This document shows positions 27,145-36,112 of a DNA stretch of 64,000 nucleotides, piece by piece. Under the pieces are notes generated by a model. The model saw nothing but the letters and a program-made list of their open reading frames with translations. It searched no databases and was not told the origin of the DNA. The position numbers and the translations under genes were made by a program. The stretch lies in assembly GCA_015207155.1 (NCBI GenBank), contig JADEXK010000003.1, positions 1-64,000 on the forward strand, written 5' to 3'. Position 1 is the first letter of the stretch; the number at the start of each line of letters is the position of its first letter. The DNA is from Nostocales cyanobacterium LEGE 11386. GTDB taxonomy: Bacteria; Cyanobacteriota; Cyanobacteriia; Cyanobacteriales; Nostocaceae.

Positions 27145-30100
27145 ATGTGGCAAATAGAAAAACAAGATAATGCAATAGTCAGTCTGGCATTATTGCTGGC
27201 CTTAGCCACTACCCCTATGGCAGCACCTTTGTTGATATCAACACCCGTACTGGCACAATCTGCCACTGAATCTCCCTCTTTTTCACTGCCACAAACAGTG
27301 GAAAATGAGACTACGGTGCGGATTGATGGTTCGATTAGCTTGGCCGCAATTAACCAAAGCCTCAAAAAAAGTTTTGAGCAACAGTTTTCTGGCTCAAATG
27401 TGGAAATTGCTGCTAATGGTGCGGATGTAGCAATACAAGCTTTGCTAGATGGAACCGTCGATGTAGTCGCGATCGCTCGTGGTTTGACTCCACAAGAACA
27501 AGCGCAAGGTCTAGAGCAAGTGCCGATTCACCGAGAAAAGATTGCGATTATTGTGGGTGTAGATAATCCTTTTCAGGGCAGCTTGACTGATAGGCAATTC
27601 GCGAGAATTTTCCGGGGAGGAATTACAGATTGGTCACAACTGGGCGCTCCTGGGGGTAAAATTCGCGTAATTGATCGCCCAGCCACCAGTGATACCCGCA
27701 ATACGTTTCGCACTTATCCGGCTTTCAAGGCTGCTCAATTTTCTACAGGCTCTAATGCTACTCAAATTGACGAGGATAACACCGCAGAAATCGTCAAACA
27801 ATTGGGCAATGACGGCATCAGCTATGCAATGGCTCATCATGTATCAAAGTTGCCGAATGTGCGAGTGATCCCCTTAGAGCAAGCCTTGCCAGATGATCCT
27901 CAATATCTTTACTCCCAGCCTTTAGTTTATGCTTACAGAAAAAATCCTAGCCCTAGTGTAGCCAGGTTTCTCAATTTTACGCTCGCACCACTAGGACAAC
28001 AAGCTATAGAAGAAGGTAGAATTGCGGAAGCAGAGGCTATCGCGAGAGGGGAATCACAAACATCATTCCTTGTAACAAATCCTACACCCGAAGCCACCGC
28101 TTCAGTTGCTCAACAGCCTTCTGAAACTCCTTTACAAACAACTTCTAGTCCTAGACAAATACCACTTTGGTGGTTTCTTTTACCTGCGGCGGGAATAGGC
28201 GGATTACTAGTGTGGTTTTTCCGCTCACGCTTGTGGGCAACTGAGTCTGCAAATAACATGCCAAATTTACCTTCAGGCGATGAGGAAAAAATAGCAACAA
28301 ATGATACGAATGTTGCTCCTGTCGTTAGTGAACCTCCAGCCGAAGCAACATCCAACGCTGCCTCCTTAGTAGCAGGATCGGGGGCAGTTATTTCGACTAC
28401 AGTTTCCGATACAGGGGCAGATAATAAAGTACCTACTGAAGCTACAAAATCAAGTAATTATACTGAAATAAACTCTTATGATTTTAGCGAATCTCCTTGG
28501 GACATAGAAGCACCAGCAGCCGTAGTTAATACTTCATATCCTCAAAGACCAGATGTATCTAAGGTTACTTCTCCAGCAGACTCCGGTATGACTGAAGTAA
28601 CATCTAATGAAGAATATCGGGAGATCTCTGGTGAATTGCAGGCAGAACAACATCAAGTAGAATCTAATTTACTTGAGGATATCACTGAAACTATATCTGT
28701 CGCTGGCGGCGCAGTAGCAGGAGCTAACGTCTGGTCTAATATTGAAGAAACTAATGACACAACAGAATTCAGTAATACTCATGAAATAATCTCACCCGTA
28801 GCAGAGGAAGAAACATCAAATGTGGAGCCTACTCCGGCAGTCACTACTTCACAATCCACATTCCCAGATATTCCCGAAGATGCATTGAATATAGTGGCGG
28901 ATGCGGCTGAACCCATGGACTATGTAACAGGATCTAACCTGTCACAGGAAACAGGCGTTGGGACATGGGCTAATATATCTGGTAATCAGAGCAACACCGC
29001 ATCAGAGGAGCAAGCTCATAATACTGGGAATGATCCCTTACTCAAGATCGATGGGGAAAGAAATATTACCCTCAAACCCCGAAACCCTCAATGGGCTTAT
29101 GCAACTTGGTACATAGACGAAACGTGCCAAAAAGCACTGCAAAATGCAGGACTGTCCCAATTGGCGTTGCGGTTATATGATGTCACAGATTTGGACTTGA
29201 GTTATCAAACTCCTCAACTAGTAAAACAATACGAAATAGAGGCAGGAATCACAGAACATTATTTGGAGATTCCCGCCAGCGATCGCGATTACATTGCTGA
29301 AATAGGCTATATCACAGCAGGCGATCGCTGGATGACAATTGCTCGCTCCCCCAGGGCGCGCGTCTTTAGTCTTCCCCTAGCCACAGATGATCCCTTACTC
29401 AATATTGATGGGGAAAGAAGTATCACCCTCAAACCCCGAAACCCTCAATGGGCTTATGCAACTTGGTACATAGACGAAACGTGTCAAAAAGCACTGCAAA
29501 ATGCAGGACTGTCCCAATTGGCGTTGCGGTTATATGATGTCACAGATTTGGACTTGAGTTATCAAACTCCTCAACTAGTAAAACAATACGAAATAGAGTC
29601 AGGAATCACAGAACATTATTTGGAGATTCCCGCCAGCGATCGCGATTACATTGCTGAAATAGGCTATATCACAGCAGGCGATCGCTGGATGACAATTGCT
29701 CGCTCCCCCAGGGTGCGCGTCTTTAGTCTTCCCCCAGCCACAGATGATCCCTTACTCAATATCGATGGGGAAAGAAGTATCACCCTCAAACCCCGAAACC
29801 CAGAATGGGCTTATGCAAATTGGTACATAGACGAAACGTGCCAACAAGCACTGCAAAATGCAGGTATCTCCCAATTGGCGTTGCGGTTATATGATGTCAC
29901 GGATTTGGACTTGAGTTATCAAACTCCCGAGTTTGTCAAGCAATACGAAATAGAGTCAGGAATCGCAGAACATTATTTGGAGATTCCCACAAGCGATCGC
30001 GATTATATTGCCGAAATAGGCTATATCACAGCAGGCGATCGCTGGATGACAATTGCTCGATCCCCCAGGGTACGCGTCTTTAGTCTTCCCCTGGCAGAGA

Positions 30101-30720
30101 TTACAGTAGAAAATTCACCGACAGCAGACGAAACATCTGTGGACTTGCACAATCCAGATGAAGAAAGTAGTATTATCCTCAAACCCCGGACTTCCAAGTG
30201 GGCTTATACTGCTTGGCATATTGCCGAAACTAGCAAGCAAGCACTGCGAAATGCAGGCATATATCGATTATCTCTGCGCCTGTATGATGTCACAGATTTG
30301 GACTTGAGTTATCATCCCCCCCAGCTTTTGCAGCAGTATGAATGTGAGGAAATCACACGCGATCGCTATGTTGCCATTCCCACAAGCGATCGCGACTATA
30401 TTGCCGAAATTGGCTATATGACAGCAGGCGATCGCTGGGAGACAATTGCCCGTTCCCCCAGGGTGCGCGTCTTCAGTCGTCCCCAAGCAGATTTCTGGTT
30501 TGTAGCAGATGCTGAGTTAATTATCCACGGAGCAACAGAGCCTGGTGCAACAGTAACTATTGGTGGTAATCCCATCACACTCAAATCAGATGGTAGTTTC
30601 CACTTGCGTGTTCCTTTTTCAGACAACTTAATTGACTATCTGATGACGGCCATTGCTGCTAATGGGACACAAACTAAAACCATCCATAAAAAGTTCTCTC
30701 AAGAAGAGTCAGAAAGTTAA
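27145..30720 (+). CDS. PstS-like phosphate-binding domain fused to repeated DUF4912 domains
   Basis: The 1191-residue protein begins with a signal-like segment ending PVLAQS. Residues about 50-310 resemble PstS-type substrate-binding proteins (VRIDGSISLAAIN, VDVVAIARGLTPQEQ, GGITDWSQLGAPGGKIRVIDR). A transmembrane helix (PLWWFLLPAAGIGGLLVWFF) lies near residue 340. An acidic, low-complexity linker of about 270 residues follows, then four DUF4912 repeats (TLKPRNPQWAYATWYI, LRLYDVTDLDLSYQTP, SDRDYIAEIGYITAGDRW) and a small C-terminal domain. The first three repeats have an exact period of 357 bp. The layout suggests an external sensor with a cytosolic repeat region; the ligand is not known. It is not next to pst genes. 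Confidence 0.85.
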   Translation: MWQIEKQDNAIVSLALLLALATTPMAAPLLISTPVLAQSATESPSFSLPQTVENETTVRIDGSISLAAINQSLKKSFEQQFSGSNVEIAANGADVAIQALLDGTVDVVAIARGLTPQEQAQGLEQVPIHREKIAIIVGVDNPFQGSLTDRQFARIFRGGITDWSQLGAPGGKIRVIDRPATSDTRNTFRTYPAFKAAQFSTGSNATQIDEDNTAEIVKQLGNDGISYAMAHHVSKLPNVRVIPLEQALPDDPQYLYSQPLVYAYRKNPSPSVARFLNFTLAPLGQQAIEEGRIAEAEAIARGESQTSFLVTNPTPEATASVAQQPSETPLQTTSSPRQIPLWWFLLPAAGIGGLLVWFFRSRLWATESANNMPNLPSGDEEKIATNDTNVAPVVSEPPAEATSNAASLVAGSGAVISTTVSDTGADNKVPTEATKSSNYTEINSYDFSESPWDIEAPAAVVNTSYPQRPDVSKVTSPADSGMTEVTSNEEYREISGELQAEQHQVESNLLEDITETISVAGGAVAGANVWSNIEETNDTTEFSNTHEIISPVAEEETSNVEPTPAVTTSQSTFPDIPEDALNIVADAAEPMDYVTGSNLSQETGVGTWANISGNQSNTASEEQAHNTGNDPLLKIDGERNITLKPRNPQWAYATWYIDETCQKALQNAGLSQLALRLYDVTDLDLSYQTPQLVKQYEIEAGITEHYLEIPASDRDYIAEIGYITAGDRWMTIARSPRARVFSLPLATDDPLLNIDGERSITLKPRNPQWAYATWYIDETCQKALQNAGLSQLALRLYDVTDLDLSYQTPQLVKQYEIESGITEHYLEIPASDRDYIAEIGYITAGDRWMTIARSPRVRVFSLPPATDDPLLNIDGERSITLKPRNPEWAYANWYIDETCQQALQNAGISQLALRLYDVTDLDLSYQTPEFVKQYEIESGIAEHYLEIPTSDRDYIAEIGYITAGDRWMTIARSPRVRVFSLPLAEITVENSPTADETSVDLHNPDEESSIILKPRTSKWAYTAWHIAETSKQALRNAGIYRLSLRLYDVTDLDLSYHPPQLLQQYECEEITRDRYVAIPTSDRDYIAEIGYMTAGDRWETIARSPRVRVFSRPQADFWFVADAELIIHGATEPGATVTIGGNPITLKSDGSFHLRVPFSDNLIDYLMTAIAANGTQTKTIHKKFSQEESES
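29032..30480 (+). repeat. Four in-frame DUF4912-coding repeats, first three spaced exactly 357 bp
   Basis: Units start at 29032, 29389 and 29746, with a more diverged fourth unit from about 30150. Units 1 and 2 are almost identical at DNA level, which implies recent tandem duplication. Each unit contains HIP1 octamers. Confidence 0.9.
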
Positions 30721-30745
30721 GTATTAAGAGGTTTTTAACCTACGC

Positions 30746-30773
30746 AGGCGGCCTTCCCTCTGGGAAGTCGCCT
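30746..30773. repeat. Inverted repeat after the DUF4912 gene
   Basis: AGGCGGCCTTCC pairs with GGGAAGTCGCCT around CTCT. No T-run follows, so I call it a palindromic repeat and not a confident terminator. Confidence 0.55.
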
Positions 30774-30796
30774 GGTAATCAAACATAAAATATTAT

Positions 30797-30904
30797 GGCG
30801 TTGCTGAACCAAGAGTGGGCATCTTGCCCGCCCGGAAATACAAGGGACGGGCAAGATGCCCATCCCACAAAACCAGTAAAATCATCCCGCAAATATGCAA
30901 CGCC
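30797..30904. mobile_element. MITE with GGCGTTGC ends and 8-bp target duplication
   Basis: Termini GGCGTTGC (30797-30804) and GCAACGCC (30897-30904) are perfect inverted repeats. They are flanked by AATATTAT on both sides (30789-30796 and 30905-30912). The interior is a near-perfect palindrome built on GGGCATCTTGCCC. The length is 108 bp. Confidence 0.82.
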
Positions 30905-30920
30905 AATATTATTAGTAATA

Positions 30921-31814
30921 TTAATTCCCTTGTGTCACTTCCAAATAAATATGCTCTAATCGTACATCAGTCCGTGCGATCGCATCAATTTCTATGCCCT
31001 CAAACCGGGCAATAATTTCTTTTAATTCTAGAGATTCTGGTAGCCAAAAAGCTAGTTCATTACCATAATACTTATGCGTAAAACCATATGATTGGGCGCG
31101 GGCGATCGCTTGTTCTATTTGTGCAGTTTGTAATACTAAAATTTCTGATGCTGGAATCAAAGTGCGTAACTCGGCTAAACTTCCCTCTGCCAGAACTTGA
31201 CCATTTTTGAGAATACCAATTCTGTCACAAAGTCGTTCCGCTTCGTCTAATAAATGAGTCGTCAACAAAACGGTAATTCCCTGATTTTTTAATTGCCGAA
31301 TCAACTCCCAGATTTCATATCGTGCTTCAATATCTAACCCCGTAGTTGGTTCATCTAAAATTACTAACTGTGGTTGATGTACCAAAGCAATTGCTATATT
31401 TAACCGCCGCCTCATCCCACCACTGAGGGTTTCTACTGGACTTTTTGCTCTGTCTAATAAATTGACTGCTGCCAAAGTTGCTTTTATTTGTTTCTGTCGT
31501 GTTTCCCGATTTAGTCCATAAATATCAGCAAAAAATTGCAAATTCTCCTCACAAGATAGAGTTTTATAAAGTAAATTTTCTTGAGGAGCAATACCAATTA
31601 TTTTTTTGGTAGCTTCAGAAACTGGTTGATGATTAATTGTAATTTCACCACTATCAGCCTTGAGTAAATTACAAATAATATTGATGGTTGTGGTTTTCCC
31701 GGCTCCATTAGCTCCCAGCAAACCGTAAATTTCTCCAGATTCAATATGCAATGTTAAATTTTGGAGAACTTTTCTCGTGTTGTATGATTTATTTAAATTC
31801 TGGATTTTTAGCAT
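30921..31814 (-). CDS. ABC exporter ATP-binding protein
   Basis: The 297-residue protein has Walker A GLLGANGAGKTT, Q-loop APQENLL, signature LSGGMRRRL, Walker B LVILDEPTTGLD and the H-loop in LLTTHLLDEAERL. It is of the drug/lipid (DrrA-like, ABC-2) type. It follows the permease gene by 12 bases on the same strand, so the two form one exporter. The C-terminal part (after residue 220) is the usual extra domain of this subgroup. The substrate is unknown. Confidence 0.93.
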   Translation of the reverse strand: MLKIQNLNKSYNTRKVLQNLTLHIESGEIYGLLGANGAGKTTTINIICNLLKADSGEITINHQPVSEATKKIIGIAPQENLLYKTLSCEENLQFFADIYGLNRETRQKQIKATLAAVNLLDRAKSPVETLSGGMRRRLNIAIALVHQPQLVILDEPTTGLDIEARYEIWELIRQLKNQGITVLLTTHLLDEAERLCDRIGILKNGQVLAEGSLAELRTLIPASEILVLQTAQIEQAIARAQSYGFTHKYYGNELAFWLPESLELKEIIARFEGIEIDAIARTDVRLEHIYLEVTQGN

Positions 31815-31826
31815 ATTTAGAAATTT

Positions 31827-32600
31827 TCAAAGTCTTCTTTCTACTATCAGCATTCGTTGATAAGATAACCAGCCACCCACAACCATCACCAATGCAAACA
31901 CTAATAAAAACCAAAAATGTGATGTGATTTGGCTGATTTCATGACCTTGGGAGGAGACACCCACAAAAGCTTCATTCATATGATAAATTGGATTATATTT
32001 AGCAATATTAATTAAGTTTTGGGGAAACAGTGAAGCAGGCAAAAATGCCCCTCCTAAAATTAATAAAGGAACTCCAAACGCAGCCACTAAAGCATTGACA
32101 TCTTCGATGCGCCGAGCTAATTGAGTACCCAAAATAAAGCCTAAACCGACGTAAGCCACGATACTCATAAAAATAATCGTGAGTCCTAATAAAATAGAAC
32201 CCTTGAAAGTAGCACCCCAAAAAGCGGCAATTGTATACACCAAAAGCGTCTGTCCCATACCAATGCAACTATGAGCCAGAAAAATCCCCAAAAAATAGGA
32301 AGTGCCACTTAAGGGTGAAATAAATAAACGTTTCAGGGTTTGCTGTTCTCTTTCTGCCACAACAGTAGCCACACTACCACCCAAACAGCTAAAAAATAAC
32401 GCTGCACCTACCAAAGTGGAGGGTGCAGCATATCCAAAAGCATCAGCTAGTGATAGTTCTGCCCGTTCTACTAAAATAAATCCACTGAGAATTAATACTG
32501 AAATGGGAAAAATACTCCAAAAAATTAGGCTGCGTCTCCGGCGCAACAGTTCAATTAAGATGCGCTGAGTTACAGCTATAGTTTCACGCCAATACTTCAT
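31827..32600 (-). CDS. ABC-2 type permease
   Basis: The 257-residue protein has about six hydrophobic segments, beginning SLIFWSIFPISVLILSGFIL and ending FWFLLVFALVMVVGGWLSY. The conserved ABC-2 stretch VAEREQQTLKRLFISPLSGTSYFLGIF lies after the second segment. It is the first gene of a two-gene exporter operon with the ATPase downstream. The DNA before its start contains an Omp85 relic. Confidence 0.92.
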   Translation of the reverse strand: MKYWRETIAVTQRILIELLRRRRSLIFWSIFPISVLILSGFILVERAELSLADAFGYAAPSTLVGAALFFSCLGGSVATVVAEREQQTLKRLFISPLSGTSYFLGIFLAHSCIGMGQTLLVYTIAAFWGATFKGSILLGLTIIFMSIVAYVGLGFILGTQLARRIEDVNALVAAFGVPLLILGGAFLPASLFPQNLINIAKYNPIYHMNEAFVGVSSQGHEISQITSHFWFLLVFALVMVVGGWLSYQRMLIVERRL

Positions 32601-32636
32601 TGAATTTTGGGGGTAGAGGGTAGGGAGTGGGGAATA

Positions 32637-33000
32637 TCAAAATCTCTGACCAGTGGTAACTTCAAATCTCAACTCTCCTTGGTCGCTAATTCCCATATCA
32701 CCTCTTAGTAAACCAAAGGGTGAACTGACTGGCAATACTCAGCCGTAACCAAAGCCAAAATCTGAGGCGAATTCAGTAAACATCACTCCTAGGGTAGATG
32801 AAATAATGGCAAAACAATACTCTACAGCAGCTAAGTACAACTTTGCGTTTAAATTTCCACCCTCAATTCGCCACGATTTTACGCAAATCTGTACTAAGTC
32901 ATAGACCACTAGCAACTTTACCAGAACCATAACCTCTGACCCTTGAGTGGGATTATTATGGCGATCGCACAGGAAAATTCTGGTATAGTTCAGACCCAAG
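32637..33000 (-). pseudogene. Relic of an Omp85/BamA-type outer membrane protein C-terminus
   Basis: On the minus strand the frame reads SSTLGVMFTEFASDFGFGYG, an in-frame stop, then VSSPFGLLRGDMGISDQGE and TTGQRF before the final stop at 32637. This is the C-terminal barrel signature of Omp85-type proteins (SPLG-R-DYG-NDQG--R-H-G-G-RF). The upstream part is frame-scrambled. Only a remnant of the gene survives, so it is non-functional. Confidence 0.7.
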
Positions 33001-33017
33001 GCTGTATCCGATTCATC

Positions 33018-33214
33018 TTACTCAGTGCTGAGTGCTGAGTTAAAAGTGCTGAGTGCTGAGTCAAAAGAAGAAGAAGGAAGGACTTTCGCATGTGGTCACT
33101 GAGCCTTGCCGAAGTGTGGGCGGAATCTTATTACTGTCAGAAGGTTGATACCCCGCCCCTTGTGGGCGGTTTTTTAACTCAGCACTCAGCACTTTTAACT
33201 CAGCACTCTTCATT
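33018..33214. repeat. CTCAGCACT-type repeat element, copy 1
   Basis: GTGCTGAGTGCTGAGT arrays occur at the left and ACTCAGCACTCTTCATTA at the right, with GTCAAAAGAAGAAGAAGGAA and a CCGCCC/GGGCGG hairpin inside. The same modules occur in the opposite orientation at 38584-38764. Confidence 0.7.
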
Positions 33215-33576
33215 AGGGGAGTGGGCATTGGGGAAATTGGATTAATATTCTTCTCTGTCACTCTGCTTCTGCTCATGACCAACTACTTAACTCTTGGTAG
33301 CTAATTATTAAATAATATATTAAACTATCAAATAATCTTCTAATTTGTTTACTCAATTTTTGCTGTCTGACATCCCATTAGATAGAAACGTTGACTATGT
33401 AAAGTTGAAGTGTAGTATCTCAAAATTTATAGTCAGGTATTGACAATTGCCTGAATTCTGCAAAAATAATTTCATTCAGTATCAATACAAAACTGCAAAA
33501 AAAATTTTAAAATTTAATTAGCGGATATTCATTAATTTCACGCCAGTCATTGATCGTGAAGATCTAATTGTGTAAC
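33215..33576. other. AT-rich leader of the Rieske-FAD oxidoreductase gene
   Basis: No gene is seen. The stretch is strongly AT-rich and probably holds the promoter of the gene at 33577; I could not assign boxes. Confidence 0.4.
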
Positions 33577-35517
33577 ATGAGTTTACTATTTAATTCACCG
33601 GAATCATCTGTTGTCTCCCGTCGAACACTACTAAAATTATTTGGCATTAGTGCGATTGTCGGAGGAGCAGGATACTCCCGGTTTACTAAGCCAAAACCAA
33701 CAGTTTTTCAAAAAGATACCCTGAGTTTGCCACGAATCTTAAATCAAAATAAAAGTGTTGTAGTAGTTGGAGGTGGTTTAGCAGGTTTAGCTTGTGCTTA
33801 TGAATTGAGTCAAAGAGGGTTTGCAGTCACTCTCTTAGAGAAATCTCCCCAACTCGGTGGCAAAATTGCTAGTTGGCAAATAGAAGCTGCTGGTGAAAAA
33901 TTCATGATGGAACATGGCTTTCATGGATTTTTTCCCCAGTACTATAATCTGAAAAGTGTAGTTTCCGAACTGGAAATTAATCATAACTTTCAATCGTTAA
34001 ATTTTTATTCTGTAGTTTACCGCGATGCCAAATACCAACCAGAGGTATTTCGCCCCAGTCATTCGGCTTTTCCTTGGAATATTGTAGATTTAGCGATCGC
34101 TTCTCCCAACCGCTTACAATGGGGAATTAATCTGACTAAATTCAAGCATTTACAAGTCTTCCAAGCAATTACTGGGTTTCAAAGAGAAAGAAACTATCAG
34201 CGATTTGATCATATTTCGGTGGCTGACTGGGTAAAAACAGAATTTCCCCAGGGTTTATACGATTTGTACTTTCTGCCATTTGCTAAATCTAGCTTAAATG
34301 CCCCGGATATGATGAGTGTGGGAGAACTCATGCAGTTCTTTCATTTTTATTTTTTTGGCAATCCAGAAGGACTTGCTTTTAATGGCACTAAAGATGATAT
34401 GGGTACAAGTTTAGTGCAACCGATTGCTAGAGCAATTCAAAGTAATGGAGGTAAAATAATCACTGGTGCAACTGTGAGTGAAGTTCCGGCTGTGGCAGGT
34501 AAAATTGATGCACTAAATTATTATGTTGGTAGTAATCAAAACCATGTGCCTTTTTGGGTAAAACAAAACTCAGTTATTACTGATGGCAAGGTAGAATATT
34601 TTGGAGCGGCTGATGAAGTATTTGCTTTACCATCTGGGAGTAAAGAAGCTATTTCCCTAACTTGTACTCATCAAGGTTGTACTGTCAAGCAAGCAGCAGA
34701 TGGGAAATTTCATTGCCCTTGTCATGGAGCAGTGTTTGCTGCTGATGGTAAAGTTTTAAAAGGGCCGGCTCAACAAGATTTACCTAAGTTTCAAGTTGCA
34801 CAACGACAAAATGATGAATTGCAACTGATCGCAGTCAATCATGAATCATCATCACCGCAGACCATCACAGCCGATTATTATGTGTTCGCTACCGATGTCC
34901 CTGGTGTGCAACAACTATTCAAGCGAGTTAGTGGAGATGTAGACCAAAAAGTGCGATCGCAAGTCGAAAAGTTGAGTATTGCCGATCCATTTGCTGTGTG
35001 TCGTTTCTGGTTTGACCGGGATTTTGAGTGGAAACAAAGTAATTTTACTTCTTTATCTGGCTACCAGTTAACTGATAGTATCACCCTTTATCATCGCATT
35101 CAAAAACAATTCATTGACTGGTCACAACGCACTGGTGGTAGTGTTGTGGAGTTACACGCCTATTGTTATAAAGAAAAAGAATTTCCCACCCAAGCAGCTT
35201 TATTAACAACATTTGAACAGGAACTTTATGAAATTGTGCCTGATTTAAAACAAGCAAAAATGCTGCATCGAGAAATAGTCAATCAACGTAACTTTTCGGG
35301 ATATCCACCCAAGAGTTATGCCGAACGTCCAGAAACCAGTACTGATGTATCTAATTTACTATTTGCTGGAGATTGGGTAAAAATGCCCTTTCCTTGTGGA
35401 TTAATGGAAAGGGCAGTTAGTAGTGGCTTATTGGCAGCCAATGAAATTTTACATCGAGAGGGATTACAGAGGCGATCGCTTTTGTCCGTAAATCCAGAAG
35501 GGTTATTACAAATCTAA
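33577..35517 (+). CDS. FAD-dependent oxidoreductase (carotene desaturase-like) with inserted Rieske domain
   Basis: The protein is 646 residues from ATG 33577; a TTG three codons upstream is less likely. The N-terminus has a Tat-like SRRTLLKLFG signal with a hydrophobic stretch. The FAD dinucleotide motif VVVVGGGLAGLACAYELSQRG lies near residue 65. Phytoene desaturase/amine oxidase-like segments follow. About residues 365-400 form a Rieske [2Fe-2S] site, CTHQGC and CPCHGA, inserted before the C-terminal FAD-contacting GDWVKMPFPCGLMERAVSSG. It resembles the CruE-type carotene desaturase/methyltransferase group, but the substrate cannot be assigned. The stop overlaps the next, convergent gene by 4 bases. 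Confidence 0.85.
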   Translation: MSLLFNSPESSVVSRRTLLKLFGISAIVGGAGYSRFTKPKPTVFQKDTLSLPRILNQNKSVVVVGGGLAGLACAYELSQRGFAVTLLEKSPQLGGKIASWQIEAAGEKFMMEHGFHGFFPQYYNLKSVVSELEINHNFQSLNFYSVVYRDAKYQPEVFRPSHSAFPWNIVDLAIASPNRLQWGINLTKFKHLQVFQAITGFQRERNYQRFDHISVADWVKTEFPQGLYDLYFLPFAKSSLNAPDMMSVGELMQFFHFYFFGNPEGLAFNGTKDDMGTSLVQPIARAIQSNGGKIITGATVSEVPAVAGKIDALNYYVGSNQNHVPFWVKQNSVITDGKVEYFGAADEVFALPSGSKEAISLTCTHQGCTVKQAADGKFHCPCHGAVFAADGKVLKGPAQQDLPKFQVAQRQNDELQLIAVNHESSSPQTITADYYVFATDVPGVQQLFKRVSGDVDQKVRSQVEKLSIADPFAVCRFWFDRDFEWKQSNFTSLSGYQLTDSITLYHRIQKQFIDWSQRTGGSVVELHAYCYKEKEFPTQAALLTTFEQELYEIVPDLKQAKMLHREIVNQRNFSGYPPKSYAERPETSTDVSNLLFAGDWVKMPFPCGLMERAVSSGLLAANEILHREGLQRRSLLSVNPEGLLQI

Positions 35518-35987
35518 AAATTGGGCAATCTCCGAATATTACCAGGAACTCTCACTCTTGTTTGCTTTTGAAAGTAATCACGGGAATAGTAATTTTGGCG
35601 ATTACTATTATCCAAAAACTGAGTGTAGCCTTGCAACATAATTTGATTACCAGAATGACCCAAGGTTAAGAAAGAATTAGCAAAACTCTTGTTATAGTTG
35701 GCTGAAGCATAACTGTGATTAGTATCTTGGACATTGAGACCATAGGTAACTAATGATGTTGTACCCCAATCACAATCTTGGGGATGACATTTGCCAAATA
35801 CTTGAATGTTTAATTTATTACCACCTGCTGATGTAATAACTAAGCGAGTAATCCCACGAGTATTAGCATCTTTATTGACCCATGTTCCCACAAAATCACC
35901 AGGGGCAGCCATCGCCGGACTAACTAAACTAGCAGTTAAGGCAACACTAGCAGCAGCAAAACTTAAAGAACGTTGTAACATTTTCAT
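35514..35987 (-). CDS. Secreted protein of unknown function
   Basis: The 157-residue protein has a clear signal peptide (SLSFAAASVALTASLVSPAMAAPG). The mature part begins GDFVGTWVNKDANTRGITRLVI, with two Cys (GKCHPQDCDWG) that may form a disulfide. The GTW start resembles small beta-barrel binding proteins of lipocalin type, but I cannot confirm it. It is convergent with the Rieske-FAD gene and divergent from the sigma factor gene. Confidence 0.75.
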   Translation of the reverse strand: MKMLQRSLSFAAASVALTASLVSPAMAAPGDFVGTWVNKDANTRGITRLVITSAGGNKLNIQVFGKCHPQDCDWGTTSLVTYGLNVQDTNHSYASANYNKSFANSFLTLGHSGNQIMLQGYTQFLDNSNRQNYYSRDYFQKQTRVRVPGNIRRLPNF

Positions 35988-36112
35988 AAATCTCCATTAA
36001 ATGTTAAAAATTTCATTACTAGGCGAAACATGACCCTCATTCCTTGTAGTAAAGTTTGTGCAGGTATTGTTCAACGCCTCCACTCTTCCTTTAGGTCGGT
36101 TTCCCATTTTTT

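Noticed and set aside
27145..28100. pstS of a phosphate transporter
   Set aside because: No pstC, pstA or pstB gene is adjacent, and the domain is fused to a membrane helix and DUF4912 repeats.
33018..33214. CTCAGCACT/GTGCTGAGT arrays as a CRISPR array
   Set aside because: The repeated unit is only about 8 bp with no unique spacers of regular length, so it is a simple tandem repeat.
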